DNA from: JBBDMC01 sp963775235
GTDB lineage: Bacteria; Pseudomonadota; Alphaproteobacteria; Rhizobiales; Kaistiaceae
Assembly: GCA_963775235.1 (NCBI GenBank)
Contig: CAVZHY010000002.1
Coordinates: 744,001-808,000 of the forward strand
Length of the DNA: 64,000 bases
Direction: 5' to 3'
Below, in pieces: positions 1 through 8,470 of the stretch. Each line of letters starts with the position of its first letter. Position 1 is the first letter of the stretch. A program made the position numbers and the translations under genes. The notes below the pieces were generated by a model. The model saw only the letters and a list, made by a program, of their open reading frames with translations. It did not search any database and had not been told where the DNA came from.

Positions 1-48
1 ACCGCGGAAAAACGCGTCCGAGCCGTGTTCGCTACGATCCGTCAGTGA
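1..48 (+). CDS. C-terminal end of an upstream gene (partial)
   Basis: The window opens inside a reading frame that runs without a stop to a TGA at 46-48. Its last residues read RVRAVFATIRQ. The stop overlaps the GTG start of lptC (GTGA), as expected for translationally coupled genes of one operon. In related alphaproteobacteria the gene before lptC is often ribonuclease D or a KDO-pathway gene, but fifteen residues are too few to identify it. Confidence 0.4.
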   Translation, partial: TAEKRVRAVFATIRQ

Positions 49-686
49 ACCGCGGGGAGCAGGCGTTTGCGGCCGCGCGCAGGCACAGCCGCCTGGTCCG
101 GCGTTTGAAGTTTGTCCTGCCCGCTATGGCCATCGCCGCGGTGGCCCTGTTCTGGGCGACGGTTCGGTTTATCCCGAGCGACCTCGCCGCGATCGTCTCA
201 CTTCCCAGCATCGACGCAGCCAGCCACTCCATCGTTATGGACAAGCCGCACATCTCGGGCTTCGAGGGTACGCGTCGCGCCTATGAGGTGAAGGCTGATA
301 GCGCGGTGCAGAGCCTTGACGACCCCAAGGTCATGACGTTCAAGGCGATCGACGCGAGCGTCGGACTCGACGCGGCAGGCACGGCACAGATTGACGCTAC
401 GACCGGCGTTTACGACGCCAAGGACAACACGCTGGTGCTCAAGGACGGCATCGCGGTCAAGACCACCACTGGCTATTGGGCCAGCTTTAAGGACGCGGTG
501 ATCGACCTGACCGCCGGCAGTCTTGTGTCCTCCAAGCCGGTCGAGATTCGCACCGGCGAGGGGACCATTCGTGCCAACAGCGTCGAGGTCAGCGATCGCG
601 GTAAACGGATCGCCTTCCGTAACGGCGTCTCGGTGACGTATCTGCCGCCGGGCGATCTCGCGGCACCGGCGGCGGCTCATCAATGA
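45..686 (+). CDS. lptC: LPS export ABC transporter periplasmic protein LptC
   Basis: Encodes 213 residues: a basic N-terminus (RRHSRLVRRLKF), one membrane anchor at about residues 25-45, then a beta-rich periplasmic region typical of LptC. LptC is the bitopic inner-membrane component that takes lipopolysaccharide from the LptBFG transporter and passes it to LptA. The assignment is supported mainly by order: lptA follows with an ATGA overlap and lptB and rpoN follow that. The start is a GTG overlapping the previous stop. Sequence conservation in LptC is weak, so context carries much of the call. Confidence 0.85.
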   Translation: MNRGEQAFAAARRHSRLVRRLKFVLPAMAIAAVALFWATVRFIPSDLAAIVSLPSIDAASHSIVMDKPHISGFEGTRRAYEVKADSAVQSLDDPKVMTFKAIDASVGLDAAGTAQIDATTGVYDAKDNTLVLKDGIAVKTTTGYWASFKDAVIDLTAGSLVSSKPVEIRTGEGTIRANSVEVSDRGKRIAFRNGVSVTYLPPGDLAAPAAAHQ

Positions 687-1213
687 GCGGTCGCGTCGAC
701 AAGGTCATGCTCGTCGCCATCGGGCTTGCAGTGGCTTGCGGCCCGGCCGTGGCCGACACCGCGGCTGACCTGTTTTCCGGGTTCCAGTCGAAATCGAGCG
801 ATCCGGTCCAGGTCAACGCCGATTCCCTTGAGGTTTACGAACAGGACAAACAGCGCGTGTCCGTGTTCAGTGGTCATGTAGTGGTGACCCGCGGCGATAC
901 CCGGCTTGAGGCGGCGACCATCACGCTCTATTCGGACGCGGGCACTACCAAGGTCGATGCTTTCAATCGCATCGAGGCCAGCGGTGGGATTTCTGTACAG
1001 TCCAAGGATCAGACGGTCACCGGCGAGAAGGCCGTTGTCGACATGGGCGCCAACACGATTACGGTTTCCGGCAAGGTCGTCCTGTCGCAGGGCGGCAACG
1101 TGCTGACGGGCAACCAGTTGATCGTGAACCTTGCGACCGGTCGTGCCCGTTTGGAGGGGGGCCAGGTGCGCGGTCTTTTCACGCCGTCCAGTCCACCCAA
1201 GGTCGGCCAGTAG
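683..1213 (+). CDS. lptA: LPS transport periplasmic protein LptA (OstA domain)
   Basis: Encodes 176 residues with an N-terminal signal peptide (hydrophobic stretch at about 8-22, cleavage probably after AVA near residue 25). The rest is an OstA-like repeat domain recognisable from QVNADSLEVYEQDKQRVSVF and later beta-strand repeats such as GEKAVVDMGANTITVSG. LptA forms the periplasmic bridge carrying LPS from LptC to LptD. The ATG overlaps the lptC stop by four bases (ATGA). Length fits the family. Confidence 0.92.
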   Translation: MSGRVDKVMLVAIGLAVACGPAVADTAADLFSGFQSKSSDPVQVNADSLEVYEQDKQRVSVFSGHVVVTRGDTRLEAATITLYSDAGTTKVDAFNRIEASGGISVQSKDQTVTGEKAVVDMGANTITVSGKVVLSQGGNVLTGNQLIVNLATGRARLEGGQVRGLFTPSSPPKVGQ

Positions 1214-1273
1214 GCTTCGACAGCCGCCGCGGGACGGCCAAATCACCGCGAGACAGACAGAGGTGCCGTTCGC

Positions 1274-2116
1274 GTGGCGATTTCAAGTTACTTTGGCCGC
1301 GGCTCAAGCCGATGGCCGGTCGCCAATGGAGGGCGGCAGACAGACGCGCAGGCATCGGCGCCGCCCTCGCGGCTGGTCCCCGATGCTGGAGGCCGCGGTT
1401 GGCTGGTCGCCAGCGGCCTCGCCAAGGCGTACCACGGCCGCGCCGTGGTCCATGACGCGAGTCTCGCTGTCGCCCGCGGCGAGGCGGTTGGCTTGCTGGG
1501 GTCCAATGGTGCCGGCAAAACGACCATTTTCTACATGATCACCGGTCTCATCCGTGCCGATCACGGCACGATCGAGATCGACGGCTACGATGTCACCGGC
1601 ATGCCGATGTACCGGCGTGCGCGTCTGGGCATCGGTTATCTGCCGCAAGAGGCGTCGATCTTTCGCGGCCTGACTGTCGAGGCCAACATCAGGGCGGTGC
1701 TGGAGCTGGTCGAGCCGGACAGGGCCAGTCGGGAGGAGCATCTGGAAGCGCTGCTCGACGAGTTCCACATCACCCACCTCCGCCACGCCGCCGCAGTGTC
1801 GTTGTCGGGGGGTGAGCGGCGACGCTGCGAGATCGCCCGTGCTCTTGCCAGTCGGCCGGCATTCATTCTTCTCGACGAGCCATTTACCGGCATCGACCCG
1901 ATCGCGGTAAGCGACATCCAGTCACTGGTGCGCCACCTGACCGGCCTCGGCATCGGCGTTCTGATCACCGACCACAACGTCCGCGAAACCCTCGGTCTGA
2001 TCGACCGGGCCTACATCATTCATTCCGGAGAGGTGCTGTTCGAGGGCCGCCCTGCCGATATCGTCGCCAGCCCGGAGGTTCGGCGCCTTTACCTTGGCGA
2101 GCAGTTTAGCCTTTAA
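1274..2116 (+). CDS. lptB: LPS export ABC transporter ATPase LptB
   Basis: Cytoplasmic ATPase powering LPS extraction with LptF/LptG. Walker A GSNGAGKT is at residues 76-83, followed by a Q-loop (LPQEASIF), the signature LSGGERRRCEIARAL and Walker B FILLDEPFTGIDP. The LptB fold starts only at about residue 44, so the protein as read from the GTG at 1274 has an unusual low-complexity N-terminal extension of about 40 residues; a later start is possible but no clearly better one is visible. Its 3' end overlaps only the non-coding leader of rpoN if rpoN starts at 2190. Confidence 0.93.
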   Translation: MAISSYFGRGSSRWPVANGGRQTDAQASAPPSRLVPDAGGRGWLVASGLAKAYHGRAVVHDASLAVARGEAVGLLGSNGAGKTTIFYMITGLIRADHGTIEIDGYDVTGMPMYRRARLGIGYLPQEASIFRGLTVEANIRAVLELVEPDRASREEHLEALLDEFHITHLRHAAAVSLSGGERRRCEIARALASRPAFILLDEPFTGIDPIAVSDIQSLVRHLTGLGIGVLITDHNVRETLGLIDRAYIIHSGEVLFEGRPADIVASPEVRRLYLGEQFSL

Positions 2117-2189
2117 CCCCCGCCCTGGTTCGAGTACCAAGAAGCGGACAAGCAAGACTCGGACCAATTGTCGGGCGGCAGCCGCGTTT

Positions 2190-3722
2190 ATGGCACTTTC
2201 GCAAAAGCTGGAGCTTCGCCAGAGCCAATCCCTGGTGATGACTCCGCAATTGATGCAGGCGATCAAGCTCCTGCAGCTCTCCAACCTTGACCTGATCGCC
2301 TACATCGATGCCGAACTGGAGCGCAATCCGCTACTCGAGCGCGCCGAGGGCAGCGACGACGTAGGGGGGGCCGGCGATGGCGTCACGGAGGCCGTGCTGG
2401 TGGTGGACAAAGCCAATGGTGACGACGGGCCCGAGTGGCTGGCTACCGATCTCGAGCACGACGCCGAAGCCATCGCCGCCAAGCTCGACACCGACCTTGC
2501 CAACGTTTTTCCCGACGACCACGCCAAGCCGGCCGACGAAACCGCGCCGGAACTGCCGAAGGAGACGTGGTCAACCGCACCGGCGCGCCAGCCGATCAGC
2601 GGTGAGGACTACAACCTCGAGGCGTTTGTCGCCCAGGAGAAGACGCTCGCCGAACACCTCGCCGACCAAGTGGGTCTAGCCATCGTTGACCCCCACCAGC
2701 GCCTGATCGCCCAGGTTCTCGTCAACGAAATCGACGAGGCTGGTTACCTGCGTGCGGACATGGCCGCCGTCGCCGAACGCCTTTCGGCATCGCTTGCGGC
2801 CGTGGAGGATACGCTCGCCATTATCCAGACGCTCGATCCGACCGGGGTCGGCGCCCGCGATCTTGCCGAGTGCTTGGCAATCCAGCTTCGAGAGCGCGAC
2901 CGCTTCGACCCGGCAATGGCGACGCTCGTTGCCCACCTCGACCTCGTCGCCCGACGCGACAACGCCATGCTCCGAAAGCTATGCGGAGTCGACGAGGAAG
3001 ATCTCGTCGACATGCTGAGCGAGCTCCGTTCGCTCAATCCGAAGCCCGGTCACGCGTTCAGCACCGGTCCGCTCGACACGGTGATACCGGACGTCTTTGT
3101 TCGCTCCGGCCCGGATGGTGCCTGGTTGGTCGAACTCAATTCGGCCACGCTGCCGAAGGTACTGGTCAACCAGAGCTACTTCGCCACCGCCTCTCGCCAC
3201 CGCCGCGCCGAGGGCGACAAGGCATACCTCGCGGACTGCCTGCAGACCGCCAACTGGTTGGTCAAAAGCCTCGACCAGCGGGCCCGGACCATCCTCAAGG
3301 TCGCCACTGAGATCGTGCGCCAGCAGGACGCCTTCCTTGCCCATGGCGTTCAGCATTTGCGTCCGCTCAATCTGAAGACGGTGGCGGAGGCGATCAGCAT
3401 GCACGAATCGACGGTGAGCCGCGTGACGTCCAACAAGTACATGGCGACGACGCGCGGCACCTTTGAACTGAAATATTTCTTCACAGCGGCAATCGCTGCC
3501 GCCAATGGGGGCGAAGCCCATTCCGCCGAAGCCGTGCGTTTCCGCATCCGCCGCTTGATCGAAGATGAGTCGCCGGCGGCGATCCTTTCCGATGATGTCA
3601 TCGTCGACAAATTGCGTGACTCCGGCGTGGACATCGCCCGGCGGACGGTTGCGAAGTACCGCGAAAGCATGCGCATTCCCTCGTCGGTGCAACGGCGGCG
3701 GGACAAACGGGCCGCCGGTTGA
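2190..3722 (+). CDS. rpoN: RNA polymerase sigma-54 factor RpoN
   Basis: Sigma-54 directs transcription from -24/-12 promoters that need an enhancer-binding activator. I place the start at the ATG at 2190, because MALSQKLELRQSQSLVMTPQ is the conserved Region I beginning; the frame stays open upstream to 2094 but that part is unlike sigma-54. This gives 510 residues. Region I is glutamine/leucine rich, an acidic linker follows, then the core-binding domain, a helix-turn-helix and the C-terminal RpoN box ARRTVAKYRE at about 482-491. The lptB-rpoN-hpf-ptsN order is classical for proteobacteria. Confidence 0.96.
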   Translation: MALSQKLELRQSQSLVMTPQLMQAIKLLQLSNLDLIAYIDAELERNPLLERAEGSDDVGGAGDGVTEAVLVVDKANGDDGPEWLATDLEHDAEAIAAKLDTDLANVFPDDHAKPADETAPELPKETWSTAPARQPISGEDYNLEAFVAQEKTLAEHLADQVGLAIVDPHQRLIAQVLVNEIDEAGYLRADMAAVAERLSASLAAVEDTLAIIQTLDPTGVGARDLAECLAIQLRERDRFDPAMATLVAHLDLVARRDNAMLRKLCGVDEEDLVDMLSELRSLNPKPGHAFSTGPLDTVIPDVFVRSGPDGAWLVELNSATLPKVLVNQSYFATASRHRRAEGDKAYLADCLQTANWLVKSLDQRARTILKVATEIVRQQDAFLAHGVQHLRPLNLKTVAEAISMHESTVSRVTSNKYMATTRGTFELKYFFTAAIAAANGGEAHSAEAVRFRIRRLIEDESPAAILSDDVIVDKLRDSGVDIARRTVAKYRESMRIPSSVQRRRDKRAAG

Positions 3723-3953
3723 TGGCCCCGCAGCCGCCGATCGTCAGCCGTCCATCCCGCTGTTGCCCCTCTTGGTTGACTTGTCTCGCCTCGGTCCCTA
3801 GAAGGGCGCCCAGCCTTGGGGGCGTGGTTTACAGGAGCGCTGGCTTTCGGCGCGAAGGGACCGGTTTGGATGCGAACCAGGGCACGGGCAACGCCGTTGA
3901 AGTTGCCGCGGCATTCATAATCCTGAGCGCGCGATATAAGGTTCCAAGCCTGC

Positions 3954-4307
3954 ATGGCTTTGCGCATTTCCGGCAAGAGCGTCGATATCGGCGACGCATT
4001 CCGCAGCCACGTCGAGGAGCGCGTGGGTGAAGCGGTCGCCAAATATTTCGACGGCGGTTTCACCGGCCACGTTATCCTCGAACGCGAGGGCTCGGGCTTC
4101 AAAACCGAGTGCGCGGTGCATCTGGACACGGGTGTCGTGCTCCAGGCGGAAGGTCAGGCGCAGGATCCGCAAACCAGTTTCGATCGTGCCGCCGAGCATT
4201 TCGAGAAACGCCTGCGACGGTACAAACGGCGTCTTAAGGAACATCATCATTTGCGCCGCGAGGAAGGCGGACCGGCTCCGCTCGGCGACGAAACCGACAC
4301 CAACTGA
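3954..4307 (+). CDS. hpf: Ribosome hibernation-promoting factor, short form
   Basis: Encodes 117 residues matching the N-terminal ribosome-binding domain of HPF/RaiA (MALRISGKSVDIGDAFRSHV, then a beta-alpha-beta fold with a basic helix RRYKRRLKEHHH). These proteins bind the 30S decoding region and silence ribosomes in stationary phase. Many alphaproteobacterial HPFs are long forms near 190 residues with a C-terminal dimerisation domain; here the frame ends with an acidic tail and ptsN begins 43 bases later, so the second domain is absent rather than shifted out of frame. It lies between rpoN and ptsN as usual. Confidence 0.9.
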   Translation: MALRISGKSVDIGDAFRSHVEERVGEAVAKYFDGGFTGHVILEREGSGFKTECAVHLDTGVVLQAEGQAQDPQTSFDRAAEHFEKRLRRYKRRLKEHHHLRREEGGPAPLGDETDTN

Positions 4308-4350
4308 GCGATCGCAGGCAGCGGCGAAGTAACCTGTACGGACGGCAAAG

Positions 4351-4815
4351 ATGGACCTAAGCGATCTCGTCAAGCCCGATGCGATTCTGCCGGCGCTGAA
4401 GGCAAGCAGCAAGAAGCAGGTGCTCCAGGTGCTGGCCGAGAAGGCCGCCGCGACGACCGGTCGGGAAGAGCGCGAAATCTTCGAGACGCTCGTGCAGCGT
4501 GAGAAGCTTGGCTCGACCGCCGTCGGCGGCGGCATCGCCATTCCCCACGGCAAGCTCCCTGATCTCGACCGGATATTCGGTTTGTTCGCGCGACTCTCCA
4601 AGCCGATCGACTTCGAGGCACCTGACGATCAACCAGTCGATCTGATTTTTCTGTTGCTGGCCCCGAAAGGGGCCGGCGCCGATCACCTCAAGGCACTCGC
4701 CCGCATCGCCCGCGTCCTGCGCGCCCCAGCCGTTGTCAGCAAGTTGCGGGCGTGTGCCGATAAGGCGGCGCTCTACGCGGTGCTCACCGAGGCCACCACA
4801 TCAGACGCCGCCTGA
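4351..4815 (+). CDS. ptsN: PTS IIA-like nitrogen regulatory protein PtsN (EIIA-Ntr)
   Basis: Encodes 154 residues forming one EIIA domain of the mannitol/fructose type. The phospho-acceptor histidine is H66 in GGGIAIPHGKL; LIFLLLAPKGAGADHLKALA is the conserved second half. It is the terminal acceptor of the PtsP-PtsO-PtsN phosphorelay, which regulates potassium uptake, sigma-54-linked nitrogen responses and other processes by protein contact rather than sugar transport. It closes the lpt-rpoN-hpf block. Confidence 0.96.
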   Translation: MDLSDLVKPDAILPALKASSKKQVLQVLAEKAAATTGREEREIFETLVQREKLGSTAVGGGIAIPHGKLPDLDRIFGLFARLSKPIDFEAPDDQPVDLIFLLLAPKGAGADHLKALARIARVLRAPAVVSKLRACADKAALYAVLTEATTSDAA

Positions 4816-4838
4816 CGGCACAACCCTCGACGGGCGGC

Positions 4839-5090
4839 TCAGTGCAGGCTCACCGTCTCCAGATCCTGTTCGCGGGCGTTCATGACGAGAGCCTCGCGGT
4901 TGTCGGAAAGCATGATCGGGCTGCCGTCTGCGGCGAGCAGCGCCCACAGCTCGAGCCCCGGTGCAACCTGCGGCATCGTTGGGAACAGGCCGCGCGCCTC
5001 GTCGGCATTGAGGGGCCTGACATAGGCCAACCGGCCCCCGCCGAGATCGGCGAAGGTTTCCGGTGTCATCGTTTGTCTTTCACTGGTCAT
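4839..5090 (-). CDS. DUF1150 family protein
   Basis: Encodes 83 residues. The pattern (LGGGRLAYVRPLNADEARG followed by LWALLAADGSPIMLSDNREAL) is that of DUF1150, a small family found almost only in alphaproteobacteria and typically placed just downstream of an Hsp20 gene, as here (28-base gap). Function is unknown; the constant pairing suggests a role linked to the small heat-shock protein. No signal peptide or membrane segment. Confidence 0.85.
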   Translation of the reverse strand: MTSERQTMTPETFADLGGGRLAYVRPLNADEARGLFPTMPQVAPGLELWALLAADGSPIMLSDNREALVMNAREQDLETVSLH

Positions 5091-5117
5091 GACGCATCTA
5101 CCTTTCTTGGACCGGCA

Positions 5118-5546
5118 TCAGCCGCGTCCGCCGATTTCGATCCGGCGCTGAACACGCTCTGCTTCCGGCCGAACGAGATCGATCGACAAAAGTCCGTCCT
5201 TCAGGTCGGCGCCGAGCACTTCCATTCCGTCGGCCAGGACGAACGTCTTCTGGAACTGACGGGCTGCAATCCCGCGATGGAGGAATTCGCGGGTGCTGTC
5301 CTCCGTCTGCCTGCCCCGGATGATCAGCTCGTTTTCCTCGACCGCGACCTCAAGCTCGTCGTGGCCGAAGCCGGCGACAGCGACCGTGATACGAAGGGTC
5401 TCGGGCCGGCCTGCCGCCTTCGCTAGGCGCTCGATGTTATAGGGTGGGTAACCATCCCCAGAGCCCTTTGACAATCGGTCAAGGGCTCGCTCGATCTCGT
5501 CGAAGCCGAGCAGCAGCGGACTGGAAAACGCCGAAATGCGTGCCAT
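5118..5546 (-). CDS. Small heat-shock protein (Hsp20/alpha-crystallin family)
   Basis: Encodes 142 residues when started at the ATG at 5546 (MARISAFSSPLLLGFDEIER, the usual start of alphaproteobacterial IbpA-type proteins); the frame is open further upstream but that part is not Hsp20-like. The alpha-crystallin domain runs from about residue 40 to 125 (YNIERL, ITVAVAGF, ELIIRG, FLHRGIAARQFQKTFVL, LLSIDLV). The C-terminal IEI motif, which docks neighbouring subunits, is present. An ATP-independent holdase. It is followed by the DUF1150 gene, and a sigma-32-like promoter lies about 70 bases upstream. Confidence 0.93.
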   Translation of the reverse strand: MARISAFSSPLLLGFDEIERALDRLSKGSGDGYPPYNIERLAKAAGRPETLRITVAVAGFGHDELEVAVEENELIIRGRQTEDSTREFLHRGIAARQFQKTFVLADGMEVLGADLKDGLLSIDLVRPEAERVQRRIEIGGRG

Positions 5547-5614
5547 CTGTCTTTGGCCCTCACAAAAAGCGACCATCAGGCGCCGGACCCAAATTGCGGC
5601 ATCCGGCCCGCCAA

Positions 5615-5643
5615 ATATGGGTCCCCGCCCCGGACGGTTCAAG
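5615..5643 (-). promoter_or_regulatory. Heat-shock (sigma-32-like) promoter of the hsp20 gene
   Basis: Read on the minus strand, CTTGAA (5643-5638) is followed after 16 bases by CCCATAT (5621-5615). This resembles the heat-shock pattern CTTG-N17/18-CYTATNT of alphaproteobacteria with one mismatch. It sits about 70 bases upstream of the hsp20 start and fits the product's function. Read by eye only. Confidence 0.5.
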
Positions 5644-5707
5644 CGCCGGCGCCCGGCAGGTTGTTGGCCTGTTTGGCATTTTTTTAACGCCCCACCGCTA
5701 TGGTTGT

Positions 5708-7183
5708 ATGGACGAAATAATACATGCTAAGCGATATTCTGCCCCAGGAGAGGCGAACAGATTGGCTCTCAACAACACCAGGCTGATGCCGTTGCACGAA
5801 GCCGACGGGAAGGATTCGATCCGCGTTTTGGTCGCCGGAGACCAGAATTTCTATGACAATGCCAGTGCGGCGCTGGATACCGACGAGATCTCGCTGATCG
5901 AGTGCGCCAAGACCGGCGAGGCCTTGATCGACAAGCTCGACCGCGCGGGATTCGACTGCGTGGTCATCGACCACAGTCTTGGCCGCCAGAGCAGCTTCGC
6001 CCTCTACGAGACCATCGCCGGGCGGTTTCTGAACCCGCCGCCGCTGGTCATGTCCGTAGCTCAAACCGACGCCAGACTCGCGATTGACGCCTTTCGCCAG
6101 GGGTTTGGCGACTACGTCGCCAGGGACCAGAACTACGCCAGAGAACTGGTGCGCGCCGTGCGGCGGGCGGTGACGCGCAGCCGCAAGACGCAACGCCTCC
6201 TCGACGAGGTCGAATATCTGTCAAGAATGGCCAAATATGACCGGTTGACCGGACTGCCCAACCGCAGTTTCCTTGAAGATCGCGTTGCCAGCCTCATTGC
6301 CACCGGCGAGCGCCACGGCAGTGCGTTTTCGCTGTTCCTGATCGATGTGAACAATTTCAGGCAGATCAACGACATCCACGGCCACGCCGTTGGTGATCAG
6401 GCACTGAAGGCGTTCGCCCGGCAGCTCATGCTGACCGCACGATCGTCCGACTCGTTGGGACGGTTCGGCGGCGACGAGTTCCTCTATCTCATCGACCGCG
6501 ACGTTTCTCGTGAAACGGTTGAGCGCGCATGCCATCGCCTGAGCGGCGCCATGAAGTTCACGGTAGAACTGGAGACGGTGGGCTTGTCCTTGTCCGCGAC
6601 CATCGGAGCCGCCTTGTTCCCGGTGGATGGAGCAACCGCCGACTCCCTGCTGACGGCAGCCGACCAGGCCATATACGCCGCCAAGAACAGCGGCATCGGC
6701 TACTGTCTCGCTGGTGTCGTCGCGGACCCGGGTGGGGTCGACGGGCCGGATGGCCTCGACCGGGCGCGTGAGTTGCCCGATCCGCCGTCACCGGCGGCGC
6801 CGGTGGATGCGACCCGAAGCATCGTGCGCGAGATGCGCGGGCCCGCCGCCGGTGTGGACGAAGCCCGAAATGTGTCAGTCGCGACGCCGGTCGCTAAAGC
6901 CATCGGCCATCGCAATGAAAACCGTCGCGTCGAGCGCCGCCACCGCGTGTACAAGCGCGGCCGCATCATCTTCGGAGACGGGTTCTCGACCATTGACTGC
7001 ACGATCCGCGATCTGTCGACCCGCGGCGCGCGCATCGCGGTGGAAGATCAACTGACGGTGCCGCCGCGCTTCTCGTTTGCGATCTTGGACACCGGAGAAG
7101 TCCATTCCGCGGTCAGGCGCTGGCAGCGCGGGCGCAGCATCGGTGTCGAATTCATGATCGGCGTGCAGAACGTCGGCGCCTGA
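5708..7183 (+). CDS. Receiver-like / diguanylate cyclase / PilZ protein
   Basis: Encodes 491 residues from the ATG at 5708 (MDEIIHAKRYS). An N-terminal receiver-like domain (about 35-150) has a likely phospho-acceptor D88 in CVVIDHSLG. A GGDEF domain (about 175-330) has an intact active site GGDEF at 254-258 and an inhibitory I-site RSSD ending five residues before it, so it is predicted to make cyclic di-GMP with product feedback. After a Pro/Ala-rich linker a C-terminal PilZ domain (about 400-488) keeps both c-di-GMP contact motifs, RVYKR (RxxxR) and DLSTRG ((D/N)xSxxG). Synthesis and binding of the messenger are therefore combined in one chain. It stands alone, divergent from hsp20. Confidence 0.9.
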   Translation: MDEIIHAKRYSAPGEANRLALNNTRLMPLHEADGKDSIRVLVAGDQNFYDNASAALDTDEISLIECAKTGEALIDKLDRAGFDCVVIDHSLGRQSSFALYETIAGRFLNPPPLVMSVAQTDARLAIDAFRQGFGDYVARDQNYARELVRAVRRAVTRSRKTQRLLDEVEYLSRMAKYDRLTGLPNRSFLEDRVASLIATGERHGSAFSLFLIDVNNFRQINDIHGHAVGDQALKAFARQLMLTARSSDSLGRFGGDEFLYLIDRDVSRETVERACHRLSGAMKFTVELETVGLSLSATIGAALFPVDGATADSLLTAADQAIYAAKNSGIGYCLAGVVADPGGVDGPDGLDRARELPDPPSPAAPVDATRSIVREMRGPAAGVDEARNVSVATPVAKAIGHRNENRRVERRHRVYKRGRIIFGDGFSTIDCTIRDLSTRGARIAVEDQLTVPPRFSFAILDTGEVHSAVRRWQRGRSIGVEFMIGVQNVGA

Positions 7184-7206
7184 TCCCCGCGTGGCCCGTT
7201 CGGGCC

Positions 7207-8457
7207 TCACTGAGCCGCCGCCGGTGCCGGCAAGCCCGAGGGCTCGGCAGGCTTTGCGGCGATCGGGCCGGCATCCGGCGCCGCAGCGCCGTCCATCGTC
7301 GGCATTCCCCCCTGGCCGGCGGTTCCGCCTTCGTTGCTCGACATTCCGTTCAGCGCCCAGACGACCATGTCTGTCGTGGCCGCACCAAAGGCCGCATTAA
7401 GCCCGTCCGCCGCGGCGGCCGCATCGTCGGCTGTCGCAACCGACTGGGTTGCCGAGAACACCTTCGAGTCAACCACCATTCCGTCCGCATCGACGATCTT
7501 CGCCGCATAGGCGACGTCGGCTGTTCCGCCGGCATCGATCCGGAACTGTCGTAAATCGAGCACCAGTTGGAAGTCGGCGGTCACCGGCCCGAGATCGGCG
7601 CCGACGCGCGCGTAGCCAGCATTCTCGAACGCCTGGATGACTCGCGCCTGAATGAGAAGTGGCAGGCTGTCGGCCCAGCGCACGTTGTCGAAGGCGGGAA
7701 TCTCACCATCGCCCTGCTGAACGATAATGCGCTGGGTATCGAGTGCGACGACGGCGCTCGGCTGGCCGACCGAAAGCTGGCCAGTCGGTATCGCGGCTAT
7801 AGGCGGAAATCTGGTGGGAGCGTTGAGGTCATAGATCGTGTTCTCGGCTGCCGAACCCCCGGCACCGGTTAGTTTTGCCAGGCCTTCCAGCAGCGCGCTG
7901 ACCTTGTCGGAGTTGGCGGCAAGCGCACCGGAAAAGGTGTCTATGTTGGCGATGGCGTCATGCAGCGAGGTGCGGTTCTCGGTCAGAATGTCATTGAGCT
8001 GGGTCAAGACATCGCGGCCGGCCTGGAAGGCGTCCTCAAGCGAGGCACTGTCTGCGACCAGCAGCGGCGGCTGTCCGTCGACCGGCGTGGGCGCCGGCGC
8101 GGACGGCGTGCCGCCGCTGAGAGCGACCGAGGCGCTTCCGGTCAGACCGCTGAACGTGAGCGCCACGTGCGTATCGGTGCGGACCGGCGTGCGCTTGTCG
8201 ATGGCGATCAGGGCGATCACCTCACCGGGGTTGTCGGCGCTCAACTGCAGTTGGGTGACTTCGCCGACTGTAATCCCGTTGAACAGGACCTGGGAGCCGG
8301 GCGACAGCCCGGCCACTGGTCCGTCGAAACGCACCTGGTATGCGGTGCGCTCGGTGAGACCACCGGTGTCGTAGAGCCAGTAGACGAAGCCGACGACCGC
8401 TGCGGCCACGACCAGCACGAACAGCCCGATCAAGAAGTAGCGCGCGCGAATTTCCAT
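7207..8457 (-). CDS. mlaD: MCE-family lipid-binding protein fused to ABC auxiliary domain (MlaD-like)
   Basis: Encodes 416 residues from the ATG at 8457 (MEIRARYFLIGLFVL). A single N-terminal membrane anchor (about 7-28) is followed by an MCE domain (about 38-120, YQVRFDGPVAGLSPGSQVLF) that in MlaD forms a hexameric lipid channel, a helical region, then a C-terminal domain like the ABC-type transport auxiliary lipoprotein (ABC_trans_aux/PqiC type; TIYDLNAP, ALDTQRIIV, DFQLVLDLRQFRID). The tail is Pro/Ala/Gly rich. It is the last gene of the mlaE-mlaF-mlaD operon, which maintains outer-membrane lipid asymmetry by moving phospholipids between membranes. Confidence 0.9.
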   Translation of the reverse strand: MEIRARYFLIGLFVLVVAAAVVGFVYWLYDTGGLTERTAYQVRFDGPVAGLSPGSQVLFNGITVGEVTQLQLSADNPGEVIALIAIDKRTPVRTDTHVALTFSGLTGSASVALSGGTPSAPAPTPVDGQPPLLVADSASLEDAFQAGRDVLTQLNDILTENRTSLHDAIANIDTFSGALAANSDKVSALLEGLAKLTGAGGSAAENTIYDLNAPTRFPPIAAIPTGQLSVGQPSAVVALDTQRIIVQQGDGEIPAFDNVRWADSLPLLIQARVIQAFENAGYARVGADLGPVTADFQLVLDLRQFRIDAGGTADVAYAAKIVDADGMVVDSKVFSATQSVATADDAAAAADGLNAAFGAATTDMVVWALNGMSSNEGGTAGQGGMPTMDGAAAPDAGPIAAKPAEPSGLPAPAAAQ

Positions 8458-8470
8458 TGGCTCGTGTCCG

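Noticed and set aside
2094..2189. Upstream start of rpoN overlapping lptB
   Set aside because: These 32 codons have no counterpart in sigma-54 proteins, whose conserved start is MALSQKLELRQSQ.
5546..5615. RNA thermometer (ROSE-like) in the hsp20 leader
   Set aside because: A TTTGGC/GCCAAA pairing would cover the ribosome-binding region, but its 5' arm lies at or before the likely transcript start, leaving only a short hairpin not masking the site.
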